Source: Nemertoderma westbladi
Lineage: Eukaryota; Xenacoelomorpha; Nemertodermatida; Nemertodermatidae
Reading direction: 5' to 3'
NCBI GenBank assembly: GCA_032718475.1
Contig: JAUCBJ010007177.1
Coordinates: 62,001 to 126,000 of the forward strand
Length of the DNA stretch: 64,000 nucleotides
The translations under genes were made by a program, and so were the position numbers. Under the pieces are notes generated by a model that did not search any database, had not been told where the DNA came from, and saw nothing but the letters and a program-made list of their open reading frames with translations. Positions 50,630 through 64,000 of the stretch are shown piece after piece (the first letter of the stretch is position 1; the number at the start of each line of letters is the position of its first letter).

Positions 50630-53230
50630 TATAGATGAGTAGTGGTGGTGGTTCAGTAAACTAACCTGACACCACTTATAGACGAGTAGTTCAGTAAACT
50701 AACCTGCACCACTTATAGACGAGTAGTGGTGGTGGTTCAGTAAACTAACCTTCACCACTTATAGACGAGTAGTGGCGGTGGTTCAGTAAACTAACCTTCA
50801 CCACTTATAGCCGAGTAGTTCAGTAAACTAACCTTCACCACTTATAGACGAGTAGTGGTGGTGGTTCAGTAAACTAACCTTCACCACTTATAGATGAGTA
50901 GTGGTGGTGGTTCAGTAAACTAACCTTCACTACTTATAGACGAGTAGTGGTGGTGGTTCAGTAAACTAACCTACACCACTTATAGACGAGTAGTGGCGGT
51001 GGTTCAGTAAACTAACCTGACACCACTTATAGACGAGTAGTGGCGGTGGTTCAGTAAACTAACCTTCACCACTTATAGACGAGTAGTGGTGGTGGTTCAG
51101 TAAACTAACCTTCACCACTTATAGCCGAGTAGTTCAGTAAACTAACCTTCACCACTTATAGACGAGTAGTGGTGGTGGTTCAGTAAACTAACCTGACACC
51201 ACTTATAGACGAGTAGTGGTGGTGGTTCAGTAAACTAACCTTCACCACTTATAGATGAGTAGTGGTGGTGGTTCAGTAAACTAACCTTCACTACTTATAG
51301 ACGAGTAGTGGTGGTGGTTCAGTAAACTAACCTACACCACTTATAGACGAGTAGTGGCGGTGGTTCAGTAAACTAACCTGACACCACTTATAGACGAGTA
51401 GTGGTGGTGGTTCAGTAAACTAACCTTCACCACTTATAGATGAGTAGTGGTGGTGGTTCAGTAAACTAACCTGACACCACTTATAGACGAGTAGTTCAGT
51501 AAACTAACCTGCACCACTTATAGACGAGTAGTGGTGGTGGTTCAGTAAACTAACCTTCACCACTTATAGACGAGTAGTGGCGGTGGTTCAGTAAACTAAC
51601 CTTCACCACTTATAGCCGAGTAGTTCAGTAAACTAACCTTCACCACTTATAGACGAGTAGTGGTGGTGGTTCAGTAAACTAACCTTCACCACTTATAGAT
51701 GAGTAGTGGTGGTGGTTCAGTAAACTAACCTTCACTACTTATAGACGAGTAGTGGTGGTGGTTCAGTAAACTAACCTACACCACTTATAGACGAGTAGTG
51801 GCGGTGGTTCAGTAAACTAACCTGACACCACTTATAGACGAGTAGTGGCGGTGGTTCAGTAAACTAACCTTCACCACTTATAGACGAGTAGTGGCGGTGG
51901 TTCAGTAAACTAACCTTCACCACTTATAGACGAGTAGTGGTGGTGGTTCAGTAAACTAACCTGACACCACTTATAGACGAGTAGTGGTGGTGGTTCAGTA
52001 AACTAACCTTCACCACTTATAGATGAGTAGTGGTGGTGGTTCAGTAAACTAACCTTCACTACTTATAGACGAGTAGTGGTGGTGGTTCAGTAAACTAACC
52101 TACACCACTTATAGACGAGTAGTGGCGGTGGTTCAGTAAACTAACCTGACACCACTTATAGACGAGTAGTGGCGGTGGTTCAGTAAACTAACCTTCACCA
52201 CTTATAGACGAGTAGTGGTGGTGGTTCAGTAAACTAACCTTCACCACTTATAGCCGAGTAGTTCAGTAAACTAACCTTCACCACTTATAGACGAGTAGTG
52301 GTGGTGGTTCAGTAAACTAACCTAACACCACTTATAGACGAGTAGTGGTGGTGGTTCAGTAAACTAACCTTCACCACTTATAGACGAGTAGTGGCGGTGG
52401 TTCAGTAAACTAACCTGACACCACTTATAGACGAGTAGTGGCGGTGGTTCAGTAAACTAACCTTCACCACTTATAGACGAGTAGTGGTGGTGGTTCAGTA
52501 AACTAACCTACACCACTTATAGACGAGTAGTGGCGGTGGTTCAGTAAACTAACCTGACACCACTTATAGACGAGTAGTGGTGGTGGTTCAGTAAACTAAC
52601 CTTCACCACTTATAGATGAGTAGTGGTGGTGGTTCAGTAAACTAACCTGACACCACTTATAGACGAGTAGTTCAGTAAACTAACCTGCACCACTTATAGA
52701 CGAGTAGTGGTGGTGGTTCAGTAAACTAACCTTCACCACTTATAGACGAGTAGTGGCGGTGGTTCAGTAAACTAACCTTCACCACTTATAGCCGAGTAGT
52801 TCAGTAAACTAACCTTCACCACTTATAGACGAGTAGTGGTGGTGGTTCAGTAAACTAACCTTCACCACTTATAGACGAGTAGTGGTGGTGGTTCAGTAAA
52901 CTAACCTTCACTACTTATAGACGAGTAGTGGTGGTGGTTCAGTAAACTAACCTACACCACTTATAGACGAGTAGTGGCGGTGGTTCAGTAAACTAACCTG
53001 ACACCACTTATAGACGAGTAGTGGCGGTGGTTCAGTAAACTAACCTTCACCACTTATAGACGAGTAGTGGCGGTGGTTCAGTAAACTAACCTTCACCACT
53101 TATAGACGAGTAGTGGTGGTGGTTCAGTAAACTAACCTGACACCACTTATAGACGAGTAGTGGTGGTGGTTCAGTAAACTAACCTTCACCACTTATAGAT
53201 GAGTAGTGGTGGTGGTTCAGTAAACTAACC
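50630..53230. repeat. Local amplification of a TATAGATGAG block in the satellite
   Basis: A three-unit block (TTATAGATGAGTAG, then TTCACTACTTATAG, then CTACACCACTTATAG with GGCGG) recurs at about 50890, 51250, 51690, 52020 and 53200. Related units occur near 34930 and 35290. The pattern indicates repeated unequal exchange of multi-unit blocks. Confidence 0.75.
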
Positions 53231-56200
53231 TTCACTACTTATAGACGAGTAGTGGTGGTGGTTCAGTAAACTAACCTACACCACTTATAGACGAGTAGTG
53301 GCGGTGGTTCAGTAAACTAACCTGACACCACTTATAGACGAGTAGTGGCGGTGGTTCAGTAAACTAACCTTCACCACTTATAGACGAGTAGTGGTGGTGG
53401 TTCAGTAAACTAACCTTCACCACTTATAGCCGAGTAGTTCAGTAAACTAACCTTCACCACTTATAGACGAGTAGTGGTGGTGGTTCAGTAAACTAACCTA
53501 ACACCACTTATAGACGAGTAGTGGTGGTGGTTCAGTAAACTAACCTTCACCACTTATAGACGAGTAGTGGCGGTGGTTCAGTAAACTAACCTGACACCAC
53601 TTATAGACGAGTAGTGGCGGTGGTTCAGTAAACTAACCTTCACCACTTATAGACGAGTAGTGGTGGTGGTTCAGTAAACTAACCTGACACCACTTATAGA
53701 CGAGTAGTGGTGGTGGTTCAGTAAACTAACCTTCACCACTTATAGACGAGTAGTGGCGGTGGTTCAGTAAACTAACCTGACACCACTTATAGACGAGTAG
53801 TGGTGGTGGTTCAGTAAACTAACCTTCACCACTTATAGACGAGTAGTGGTGGTGGTTCAGTAAACTAACCTACACCACTTATAGACGAGTAGTGGTGGTG
53901 GTTCAGTAAACTAACCTTCACCACTTATAGACGAGTAGTGGCGGTGGTTCAGTAAACTAACCTGACACCACTTATAGACGAGTAGTGGTGGTGGTTCAGT
54001 AAACTAACCTTCACCACTTATAGACGAGTAGTGGTGGTGGTTCAGTAAACTAACCTGACACCACTTATAGACGAGTAGTGGTAGTGGTTCAGTAAACTAA
54101 CCTTCACCACTTATAGACGAGTAGTGGCGGTGGTTCAGTAAACTAACCTGACACCACTTATAGACGAGTAGTGGCGGTGGTTCAGTAAACTAACCTTCAC
54201 CACTTATAGACGAGTAGTGGCGGTGGTTCAGTAAACTAACCTGACACCACTTATAGACGAGTAGTGGCGGTGGTTCAGTAAACTAACCTTCACCACTTAT
54301 AGACGAGTAGTGGTGGTGGTTCAGTAAACTAACCTGACACCACTTATAGCCGAGTAGTTCAGTAAACTAACCTTCACCACTTATAGACGAGTAGTGGTGG
54401 TGGTTCAGTAAACTAACCTAACACCACTTATAGACGAGTAGTGGTGGTGGTTCAGTAAACTAACCTTCACCACTTATAGACGAGTAGTGGCGGTGGTTCA
54501 GTAAACTAACCTGACACCACTTATAGACGAGTAGTGGCGGTGGTTCAGTAAACTAACCTTCACCACTTATAGACGAGTAGTGGTGGTGGTTCAGTAAACT
54601 AACCTGACACCACTTATAGCCGAGTAGTTCAGTAAACTAACCTACACCACTTATAGACGAGTAGTGGTGGTGGTTCAGTAAACTAACCTTCACCACTTAT
54701 AGACGAGTAGTGGTGGTGGTTCAGTAAACTAACTTGACACCACTTATAGACGAGTAGTGGTGGTGGTTCAGTAAACTAACCTGACACCACTTATAGACGA
54801 GTAGTGGCGGTGGTTCAGTAAACTAACCTGACACCACTTATAGACGAGTAGTGGTGGTGGTTCAGTAAACTAACCTTCACCACTTATAGACGAGTAGTGG
54901 TGGTGGTTCAGTAAACTAACCTGACACCACTTATAGACGAGTAGTGGTAGTGGTTCAGTAAACTAACCTACACCACTTATAGACGAGTAGTGGTGGTGGT
55001 TCAGTAAACTAACCTTCACCACTTATAGACGAGTAGTAGTGGTGGTTCAGTAAACTAACCTGACACCACTTATAGACGAGTAGTGGCGGTGGTTCAGTAA
55101 ACTAACCTTCACCACTTATAGACGAGTAGTGGTGGTGGTTCAGTAAACTAACCTTCACCACTTATAGACGAGTAGTGGTGGTGGTTCAGTAAACTAACCT
55201 GACACCACTTATAGACGAGTAGTGGCGGTGGTTCAGTAAACTAACCTTCACCACTTATAGACGAGTAGTGGTGGTGGTTCAGTAAACTAACCTGACACCA
55301 CTTATAGACGAGTAGTGGTGGTGGTTCAGTAAACTAACCTGACACCACTTATAGCCGAGTAGTTCAGTAAACTAACCTGACACCACTTATAGACGAGTAG
55401 TGGTGGTGGTTCAGTAAACTAACCTGACACCACTTATAGACGAGTAGTGGTGGTGGTTCAGTAAACTAACCTGACACCACTTATAGCCGAGTAGTTCAGT
55501 AAACTAACCTACACCACTTATAGACGAGTAGTGGTGGTGGTTCAGTAAACTAACCTTCACCACTTATAGACGAGTAGTGGTGGTGGTTCAGTAAACTAAC
55601 CTTCACCACTTATAGACGAGTAGTGGTGGTGGTTCAGTAAACTAACCTGACACCACTTATAGACGAGTAGTGGTGGTGGTTCAGTAAACTAACCTTCACC
55701 ACTTATAGACGAGTAGTGGTGGTGGTTCAGTAAACTAACTTGACACCACTTATAGACGAGTAGTGGTGGTGGTTCAGTAAACTAACCTTCACCACTTATA
55801 GCCGAGTAGTGGTGGTGGTTCAGTAAACTAACCTTCACCACTTATAGACGAGTAGTGGTGGTGGTTCAGTAAACTAACCTTCACCACTTATAGACGAGTA
55901 GTGGTGGTGGTTCAGTAAACTAACCTTCACCACTTATAGACGAGTAGTGGCGGTGGTTCAGTAAACTAACCTGACACCACTAATAGACGAGTAGTGGTGG
56001 TGGTTCAGTAAACTAACCTTCACCACTTATAGCCGAGTAGTTCAGTAAACTAACCTGACACCACTTATAGACGAGTAGTGGCGGTGGTTCAGTAAACTAA
56101 CCTGACACCACTTATAGACGAGTAGTGGTGGTGGTTCAGTAAACTAACCTTCACCACTTATAGCCGAGTAGTTCAGTAAACTAACCTGACACCACTTATA

Positions 56201-59200
56201 GCCGAGTAGTGGTGGTGGTTCAGTAAACTAACCTGACACCACTTATAGACGAGTAGTGGTGGTGGTTCAGTAAACTAACCTTCACCACTTATAGACGAGT
56301 AGTGGCGGTGGTTCAGTAAACTAACCTGACACCACTTATAGACGAGTAGTGGTGGTGGTTCAGTAAACTAACCTTCACCACTTATAGCCGAGTAGTGGCG
56401 GTGGTTCAGTAAACTAACCTGACACCACTTATAGACGAGTAGTGGTGGTGGTTCAGTAAACTAACCTTCACCACTTATAGACGAGTAGTGGTGGTGGTTC
56501 AGTAAACTAACCTTCACCACTTATAGACGAGTAGTGGCGGTGGTTCAGTAAACTAACCTTCACCACTTATAGCCGAGTAGTTCAGTAAACTAACCTGACA
56601 CCACTTATAGACGAGTAGTGGTGGTGGTTCAGTAAACTAACCTTCACCACTTATAGACGAGTAGTGGCGGTGGTTCAGTAAACTAACCTGACACCACTTA
56701 TAGACGAGTAGTGGTGGTGGTTCAGTAAACTAACCTTCACCACTTATAGCCGAGTAGTTCAGTAAACTAACCTGACACCACTTATAGCCGAGTAGTGGTG
56801 GTGGTTCAGTAAACTAACCTGACACCACTTATAGCCGAGTAGTGGCGGTGGTTCAGTAAACTAACCTTCACCACTTATAGACGAGTAGTGGTGGTGGTTC
56901 AGTAAACTAACCTTCACCACTTATAGACGAGTAGTGGTGGTGGTTCAGTAAACTAACCTTCACCACTTATAGACGAGTAGTGGCGGTGGTTCAGTAAACT
57001 AACCTTCACCACTTATAGACGAGTAGTGGTGGTGGTTCAGTAAACTAACCTTCACCACTTATAGACGAGTAGTGGTGGTGGTTCAGTAAACTAACCTTCA
57101 CCACTTATAGACGAGTAGTGGCGGTGGTTCAGTAAACTAACCTGACACCACTTATAGACGAGTAGTGGTGGTGGTTCAGTAAACTAACCTTCACCACTTA
57201 TAGCCGAGTAGTTCAGTAAACTAACCTGACACCACTTATAGACGAGTAGTGGTGGTGGTTCAGTAAACTAACCTGACACCACTTATAGACGAGTAGTGGT
57301 GGTGGTTCAGTAAACTAACCTTCACCACTTATAGCCGAGTAGTTCAGTAAACTAACCTGACACCACTTATAGCCGAGTAGTGGTGGTGGTTCAGTAAACT
57401 AACCTACACCACTTATAGACGAGTAGTGGTGGTGGTTCAGTAAACTAACCTTCACCACTTATAGCCGAGTAGTGGTGGTGGTTCAGTAAACTAACCTGAC
57501 ACCACTTATAGACGAGTAGTGGCGGTGGTTCAGTAAACTAACCTTCACCACTTATAGACGAGTAGTGGTGGTGGTTCAGTAAACTAACCTTCACCACTTA
57601 TAGACGAGTAGTGGTGGTGGTTCAGTAAACTAACCTTCACCACTTATAGACGAGTAGTGGCGGTGGTTCAGTAAACTAACCTTCACCACTTATAGACGAG
57701 TAGTGGCGGTGGTTCAGTAAACTAACCTTCACCACTTATAGACGAGTAGTGGTGGTGGTTCAGTAAACTAACCTGACACCACTTATAGCCGAGTAGTGGC
57801 GGTGGTTCAGTAAACTAACCTTCACCACTTATAGACGAGTAGTGGTGGTGGTTCAGTAAACTAACCTTCACCACTTATAGACGAGTAGTGGTGGTGGTTC
57901 AGTAAACTAACCTTCACCACTTATAGACGAGTAGTGGCGGTGGTTCAGTAAACTAACCTTCACCACTTATAGACGAGTAGTGGTGGTGGTTCAGTAAACT
58001 AACCTGACACCACTTATAGACGAGTAGTGGTGGTGGTTCAGTAAACTAACCTGACACCACTTATAGACGAGTAGTGGCGGTGGTTCAGTAAACTAACCTG
58101 ACACCACTTATAGACGAGTAGTGGTGGTGGTTCAGTAAACTAACCTTCACCACTTATAGACGAGTAGTGGCGGTGGTTCAGTAAACTAACCTTCACCACT
58201 TATAGACGAGTAGTGGTGGTGGTTCAGTAAACTAACCTGACACCACTTATAGACGAGTAGTGGTGGTGGTTCAGTAAACTAACCTGACACCACTTATAGA
58301 CGAGTAGTGGTGGTGGTTCAGTAAACTAACCTTCACCACTTATAGACGAGTAGTGGTGGTGGTTCAGTAAACTAACCTGACACCACTTATAGACGAGTAG
58401 TGGCGGTGGTTCAGTAAACTAACCTTCACCACTTATAGACGAGTAGTGGTGGTGGTTCAGTAAACTAATCTTCACCACTTATAGCCGAGTAGTGGTGGTG
58501 GTTCAGTAAACTAACCTTCACCACTTATAGACGAGTAGTGGCGGTGGTTCAGTAAACTAACCTTCACCACTTATAGACGAGTAGTTCAGTAAACTAACCT
58601 TCACCACTTATAGACGAGTAGTGGCGGTGGTTCAGTAAACTAACCTGACACCACTTATAGACGAGTAGTGGTGGTGGTTCAGTAAACTAACCTTCACCAC
58701 TTATAGACGAGTAGTGGTGGTGATTCAGTAAACTAACCTGACACCACTTATAGACGAGTAGTGGCGGTGGTTCAGTAAACTAACCTGACACCACTTATAG
58801 ACGAGTAGTGGTGGTGGTTCAGTAAACTAACCTGACACCACTTATAGACGAGTAGTGGTGGTGGTTCAGTAAACTAACCTGACACCACTTATAGACGAGT
58901 AGTGGCGGTGGTTCAGTAAACTAACCTGACACCACTTATAGACGAGTAGTGGTGGTGGTTCAGTAAACTAACCTGACACCACTTATAGACGAGTAGTGGC
59001 GGTGGTTCAGTAAACTAACCTGACACCACTTATAGACGAGTAGTGGCGGTGGTTCAGTAAACTAACCTTCACCACTTATAGACGAGTAGTGGTGGTGGTT
59101 CAGTAAACTAACCTGACACCACTTATAGACGAGTAGTGGCGGTGGTTCAGTAAACTAACCTGACACCACTTATAGACGAGTAGTGGTGGTGGTTCAGTAA

Positions 59201-59663
59201 ACTAACCTGACACCACTTATAGACGAGTAGTGGCGGTGGTTCAGTAAACTAACCTGACACCACTTATAGACGAGTAGTGGTGGTGGTTCAGTAAACTAAC
59301 CTGACACCACTTATAGACGAGTAGTGGCGGTGGTTCAGTAAACTAACCTGACACCACTTATAGACGAGTAGTGGCGGTGGTTCAGTAAACTAACCTTCAC
59401 CACTTATAGACGAGTAGTGGTGGTGGTTCAGTAAACTAACCTGACACCACTTATAGACGAGTAGTGGTGGTGGTTCAGTAAACTAACCTGACACCACTTA
59501 TAGACGAGTAGTGGTGGTGGTTCAGTAAACTAACCTTCACCACTTATAGCCGAGTAGTGGCGGTGGTTCAGTAAACTAACCTTCACCACTTATAGACGAG
59601 TAGTGGCGGTGGTTCAGTAAACTAACCTGACACCACTTATAGACGAGTAGTGGTGGTGGTTCA

Positions 59664-59930
<267 letters not shown>

Positions 59931-61486
59931 AATATTTATATATATTTTATTTATTATAGTTAGTTAGTGTCACTAAATCTTTATCACTAAATGTTATTTT
60001 GTTTTTTTTATCTTTAAACCAAATGTTAGGCACCCCCAAATAGGAATATATTAAGGAAAAAGTATGACATATTTTAATTAAATCGCCACTTTTGTTCAAA
60101 TTTTGGATGGGCACATTAAAGTTGATTTTTATTCAATTAACAGCATCTGTTACCCAAAACAACTAACAAGTGGGCCATGTAAAAATATGAAGTCCATGTT
60201 GTAAAGCATTATAGTCAGTTTACCTGCCAACTCCCGAAAATTAAGTTTAGATGGCATTTTTTGTTAATGGTTGGCATCCACCTGATTTTTGTACTTCAAG
60301 ACATGGCGAATCCAGCTAGGCCGGATGCCACCTCTGCATTTTTGATTGAATGCCTTTTTTGGGCTTCAAAGTTTTTTGCTCAAAAATGTTTCTTTTCAAT
60401 TTTAGGATACAAGTTCATGGTGAATGTTAGTGAATCTCGCCTCTTGACCAGTTGATATATTGAAAGTTAATCAAAATGCATCAATATTGTCCTGAAACTG
60501 TTGTTATGAACACTTTGGTATAAAAGAAAATTTCCGAAATTTCCTTGCAGTCCGCCATCCCGGCCCTAGCAACCAACCGCCTTAGCAGCAGATTTATGAA
60601 ATTTAAATTATTAATTGTTTGTCTCACCATTCCTTTTCCTGAAAAAACAACAAACAGTTTTAAAAATTAAAAAACCCATCACACAACTTAAATAACATCC
60701 TGGGAACACATCAAGGGCAATATGAAATCAAATAGCGTCTTATGTCGCAAACACAGGCCCATTATTTGAACTAGAGTAATTTACACAAGTATCAAAATAT
60801 TAAGTTTAAGTGGAGAATTCGTGTCAACGATTTGCTTCCATATTTGTAATTATTTAAAAATATCACTACAGCTAAGTAGCATTGTGATACTTCCCGTCAT
60901 ATTGTACACATTCGGGTGACATTTACAGTCCACGTTACCATAGCAACAGACCAAATAAGACAATTTAATAAGAATTAAATTTACAGAGTATCTATAATGC
61001 AGTTTTCCTTAGTCTACCTTACCAGAGTTTTGAGAAATTAAATGTGACACACGTCGCATAGCTATAACCTTGAACTGTTAGTCAACATCCTATCGTGATT
61101 TGGGGAATATTGTTTACTACAAATATGAATTTTAAAGTATCTCGGGCGTCTATCGAGATCTACAGTTAATAGTTAACTCACTCTAAATTCTGCTAAGATA
61201 TTAGTTTGCAACAGGCAGGTATATCAGACTATGCACCGTCGAGACAGGAGGACACCAATCCCATTTCGGCGAATTATTATTTTGTCTCAATGTTAAATTA
61301 TCAATTTAGGGAAAGGAGCAGTTTACACTGGCACGTTATTCTAACCAAAATAATAAACGAATCTCAATAGAACTGAATTAAGTTTTATTTTTGATAGTAA
61401 TCAGCTGTTATTTGCGTCGATCCTTTGCGTCATTTTGATTGTGATACGGATTTAGTTTTGGAACGGTGGTTTCTTTACGTAATACT
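59931..61486 (-). other. PRPF8: PRPF8 upstream intron, no recognised feature
   Basis: About 1.55 kb of AT-rich sequence. Small open frames here (one at 60261-60455 on the plus strand) have no recognisable domain and low-complexity composition. No PRPF8 exon, RNA gene or transposon end could be identified. Confidence 0.6.
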
Positions 61487-63689
61487 GGGAGACACTGACT
61501 GGGAGGTACAGCCCCACCTAGAGACACTGACTGGGAGGTACGGCCCCACCTAGAGAGACACTGACTGGGAGGTACAGCCCCACCTAGAGACACTGACTGG
61601 GAGGTACGGCCCCACCTAGAGACACTGACTGGGAGGTACGGCCCCACCTAGAGAGACACTGACTGGGAGGTACGGCCCCACCTAGAGACACTGACTGGGA
61701 GGTACAGCCCCACCTAGAGACACTGACTGGAAGGTACGGCCCCACCTAGAGACACTGACTGGGAGGTACAGCCCCACCTAGAGACACTGACTGGAAGGTA
61801 CGGCCCCACCTAGAGACACTGATTGGGAGGTACGGCCCACCTAGAGACACTGACTGGGAGGTACGGCCCCACCTAGAGAGACACTGACTGAAGGTACAGC
61901 CCCACCTAGAGACACTGACTGGGAGGTACGGCCCCACCTAGAGACACTGATTGGGAGGTACGGCCCCACCTAGAGTCACTGACTGGGAGGTACGGCCCCA
62001 CCTAGAGACAATGACTGGGAGGTACAGCCCCACCTAGAGACACTGACTGGGAGGTACAGCCCCACCTAGAGACACTGACTGGGAGGTACAGCCCCACCTA
62101 GAGACACTGACTGGGAGGTACGGCCCCACCTAGAGACACTGATTGGGAGGTACGGCCCCACCTAGAGACACTGACTGGGAGGAACGGCTCCACCTAGAGA
62201 CACTGACTGGGAGGTACAGCCCCACCTAGAGACACTGTCTGGGAGGTACAGCCCCACCTAGAGACACTGTCTGGGAGGTACGGCCCCACCTAGAGACACT
62301 GACTGGGAGGTACGGCCCTACCTAGAGACACTGACTGGGAGGTACAGCCCCACCTAGAGACACTGACTGGGAGGTACGGCCCCACCTAGAGACACTGACT
62401 GGGAGGTACGGCCCCACCTAGAGACACTGACTGGGAGGAACGGCTCCACCTAGAGACACTGACTGGGAGGTACAGCCCCACCTAGAGACACTGACTGGAA
62501 GGTACGGCCCCACCTAGAGACACTGACTGGGGGGTACGGCCCCACCTAGAGAGACACTGACTGGGAGGTACGGCCCCACCTAGAGACACTGACAGGGGGG
62601 GGGGGGGGGGGTGGGGGCGGCCCCACCTAGAGACACTGACTGGGAGGTACGGCCCCACCTAGAGTCACTGACTGGGAGGTACGGCCCCACCTAGAGACAC
62701 TGACTGGGGGGTACGGCCCCCACCTAGAGAGACACTGACTGGGAGGTACGGCCCCACCTAGAGACACTGACTGGGAGGTACGGCCCCACCTAGAGACACT
62801 GACTGGGAGGAACGGCTCCACCTAGAGACACTGACTGGGAGGTACAGCCCCACCTAGAGACACTGACTGGAAGGTACGGCCCCACCTAGAGACACTGACT
62901 GGGGGGTACGGCCCCACCTAGAGAGACACTGACTGGGAGGTACGGCCCCACCTAGAGACACTGACTGGGGGGGGGGGGGGGGGACGGCCCCACCTAGAGA
63001 CACTGACTGGGAGGTACGGCCCCACCTAGAGTCACTGACTGGGAGGTACGGCCCCACCTACCCACCTAGAGACACTGACTGGGAGGTACGGCCCCACCTA
63101 GAGACACTGACTGGGAGGTACAGCCCCACCTAGAGACACTGACTGGGAGGTACGGCCCCACCTAGAGACACTGACTGGGAGGAACGGCTCCACCTAGAGA
63201 CACTGACTGGGAGGTACGGCCCCACCTAGAGACACTGTCTGGGAGGTACGGCCCCACCTAGAGACACTGACTGGGAGGTACAGCCCCACCTAGAGACACT
63301 GACTGGAAGGTACGGCCCCACCTAGAGTCACTGACTGGGAGGTACGGCCCCACCTAGAGAGACACTGACTGGGAGGTACGGCCCCACCTAGAGACACTGA
63401 CTGGGAGGTACGGCCCCATCTAGAGACACTGACTGGGAGGTACGGCCCCACCTAGAGACACTGACTGGGAGGTACAGCCCCACCTAGAGACACTGACTGG
63501 GAGGTACGGCCCCATCTAGAGACACTGACTGGGAGGTACGGCCCCACCTAGAGACACTGACTGGGAGGTACAGCCCCACCTAGAGACACTGACTGGAAGG
63601 TACGGCCCCACCTAGAGTCACTGACTGGGAGGTACGGCCCCACCTAGAGAGACACTGACTGGGAGGTACGGCCCCACCTAGAGTCACTG
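61487..63689. repeat. 32-bp minisatellite with two poly-G interruptions
   Basis: About 69 units. The plus-strand unit holds GAGACACTGACTGGGAGGTA and CGGCCCCACCTA. Variants include CAGCCCC, GAGTCACTG, GGAACGGCTCC, an extra GA giving GAGAGACACTG, and CTGTCTGG. Two runs of 17 G occur at 62595-62611 and 62967-62983, in corresponding places of a roughly 375-bp duplicated block. Open frames on the minus strand (repeated SRWGRTSQSVSLGGAVPPSQ) are by-products of the repeat. Confidence 0.96.
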
Positions 63690-64000
63690 TGATAAACAAC
63701 CGCGACCTCTATACTAACAGCAGAACTGTTGAACAGACCAATACCCGTTAATATCCTTCTGCCAACCTAATAAGCTCTCGCCTATCCAATAAGACACAAA
63801 GACTGCTCTACTGTTAAGTAAAGGGGATCAGGAGTGTGCTATTACTAAATTGTAAGGGTTGCTAAATACAAAACCGCTACTTACCGTTAGATGGCGCTAA
63901 TCTGCCGTCCACTAATATATTTTACTAATTTTACACAACTCCTGCAAAATCGCTTGTTCCTTTCTCTACCGATTGCTCAATAGAGAGCTAACTGTTCGAA
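63690..64000. other. Unassigned sequence at the right edge
   Basis: No ORF, RNA gene or repeat array. It contains AGATGGCGCTAA near 63890, a type of motif often seen in dispersed insect repeats, but that is too short to name an element. Confidence 0.4.

Noticed and set aside
61408-63057. Proline/serine-rich proteins in the 32-bp array
   Set aside because: The frames follow the repeat period, have no domain, and break wherever the unit length changes.
61487-63700. The 32-bp array also being an exon-intron junction satellite
   Set aside because: The gene-strand unit has TAG|GTGGGG, but the flanking sequence at the right edge is open for only about 24 codons and shows no PRPF8 similarity I can recognise.

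Overview
The window is animal nuclear DNA, and almost all of it can be read as one stretch of a single gene: PRPF8, the core spliceosome protein, on the minus strand. Two of its exons are present. The upstream one is 59721-59912 (64 codons) and the downstream one is 2595-5663 (1,023 codons). They join in frame across a 54-kb intron (5664-59720). Both have good splice sites, no internal stops and near-invariant PRPF8 sequence. The flanking introns run off both ends of the window. The repeats (CR1-type LINE remnant, tRNA-derived SINE, intact Copia polyprotein, MITE, minisatellites) fit an invertebrate, perhaps an arthropod. I cannot name the species.

Layout from left to right: a 28-bp tandem array (1-770); a decayed LINE end and a tRNA-derived SINE in the downstream intron; the large PRPF8 exon; a 262-bp near-perfect palindromic MITE (5991-6252); a 10.05-kb element (6598-16647); a 42.9-kb satellite (16901-59758) that runs directly into the 64-codon PRPF8 exon; unremarkable intron; a 32-bp minisatellite (61487-63689); and 0.3 kb of unassigned sequence.

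Two things stand out. First, the 42.9-kb satellite is made from the PRPF8 exon-intron junction itself. Read on the gene strand, its 47-bp unit is the last 38 nt of the exon (ending in the codons for [12 protein letters not shown]) plus the first 9 nt of the intron (GTTAGTTTA). The intron therefore holds roughly 900 copies of its own 5' splice site. Second, the 10-kb element is built like a Foldback transposon: a 9-bp target duplication, matching ends starting GGGT, and long inverted arrays of a 53-bp unit. Its interior, however, carries one intact Copia-type gag-pol ORF (about 1,500 aa) with no recognisable LTRs, plus a small lysine-rich ORF.

All coordinates and motifs were read by eye. Copy numbers are array length divided by unit length. 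Superfamily placement of the transposons is inference from structure.
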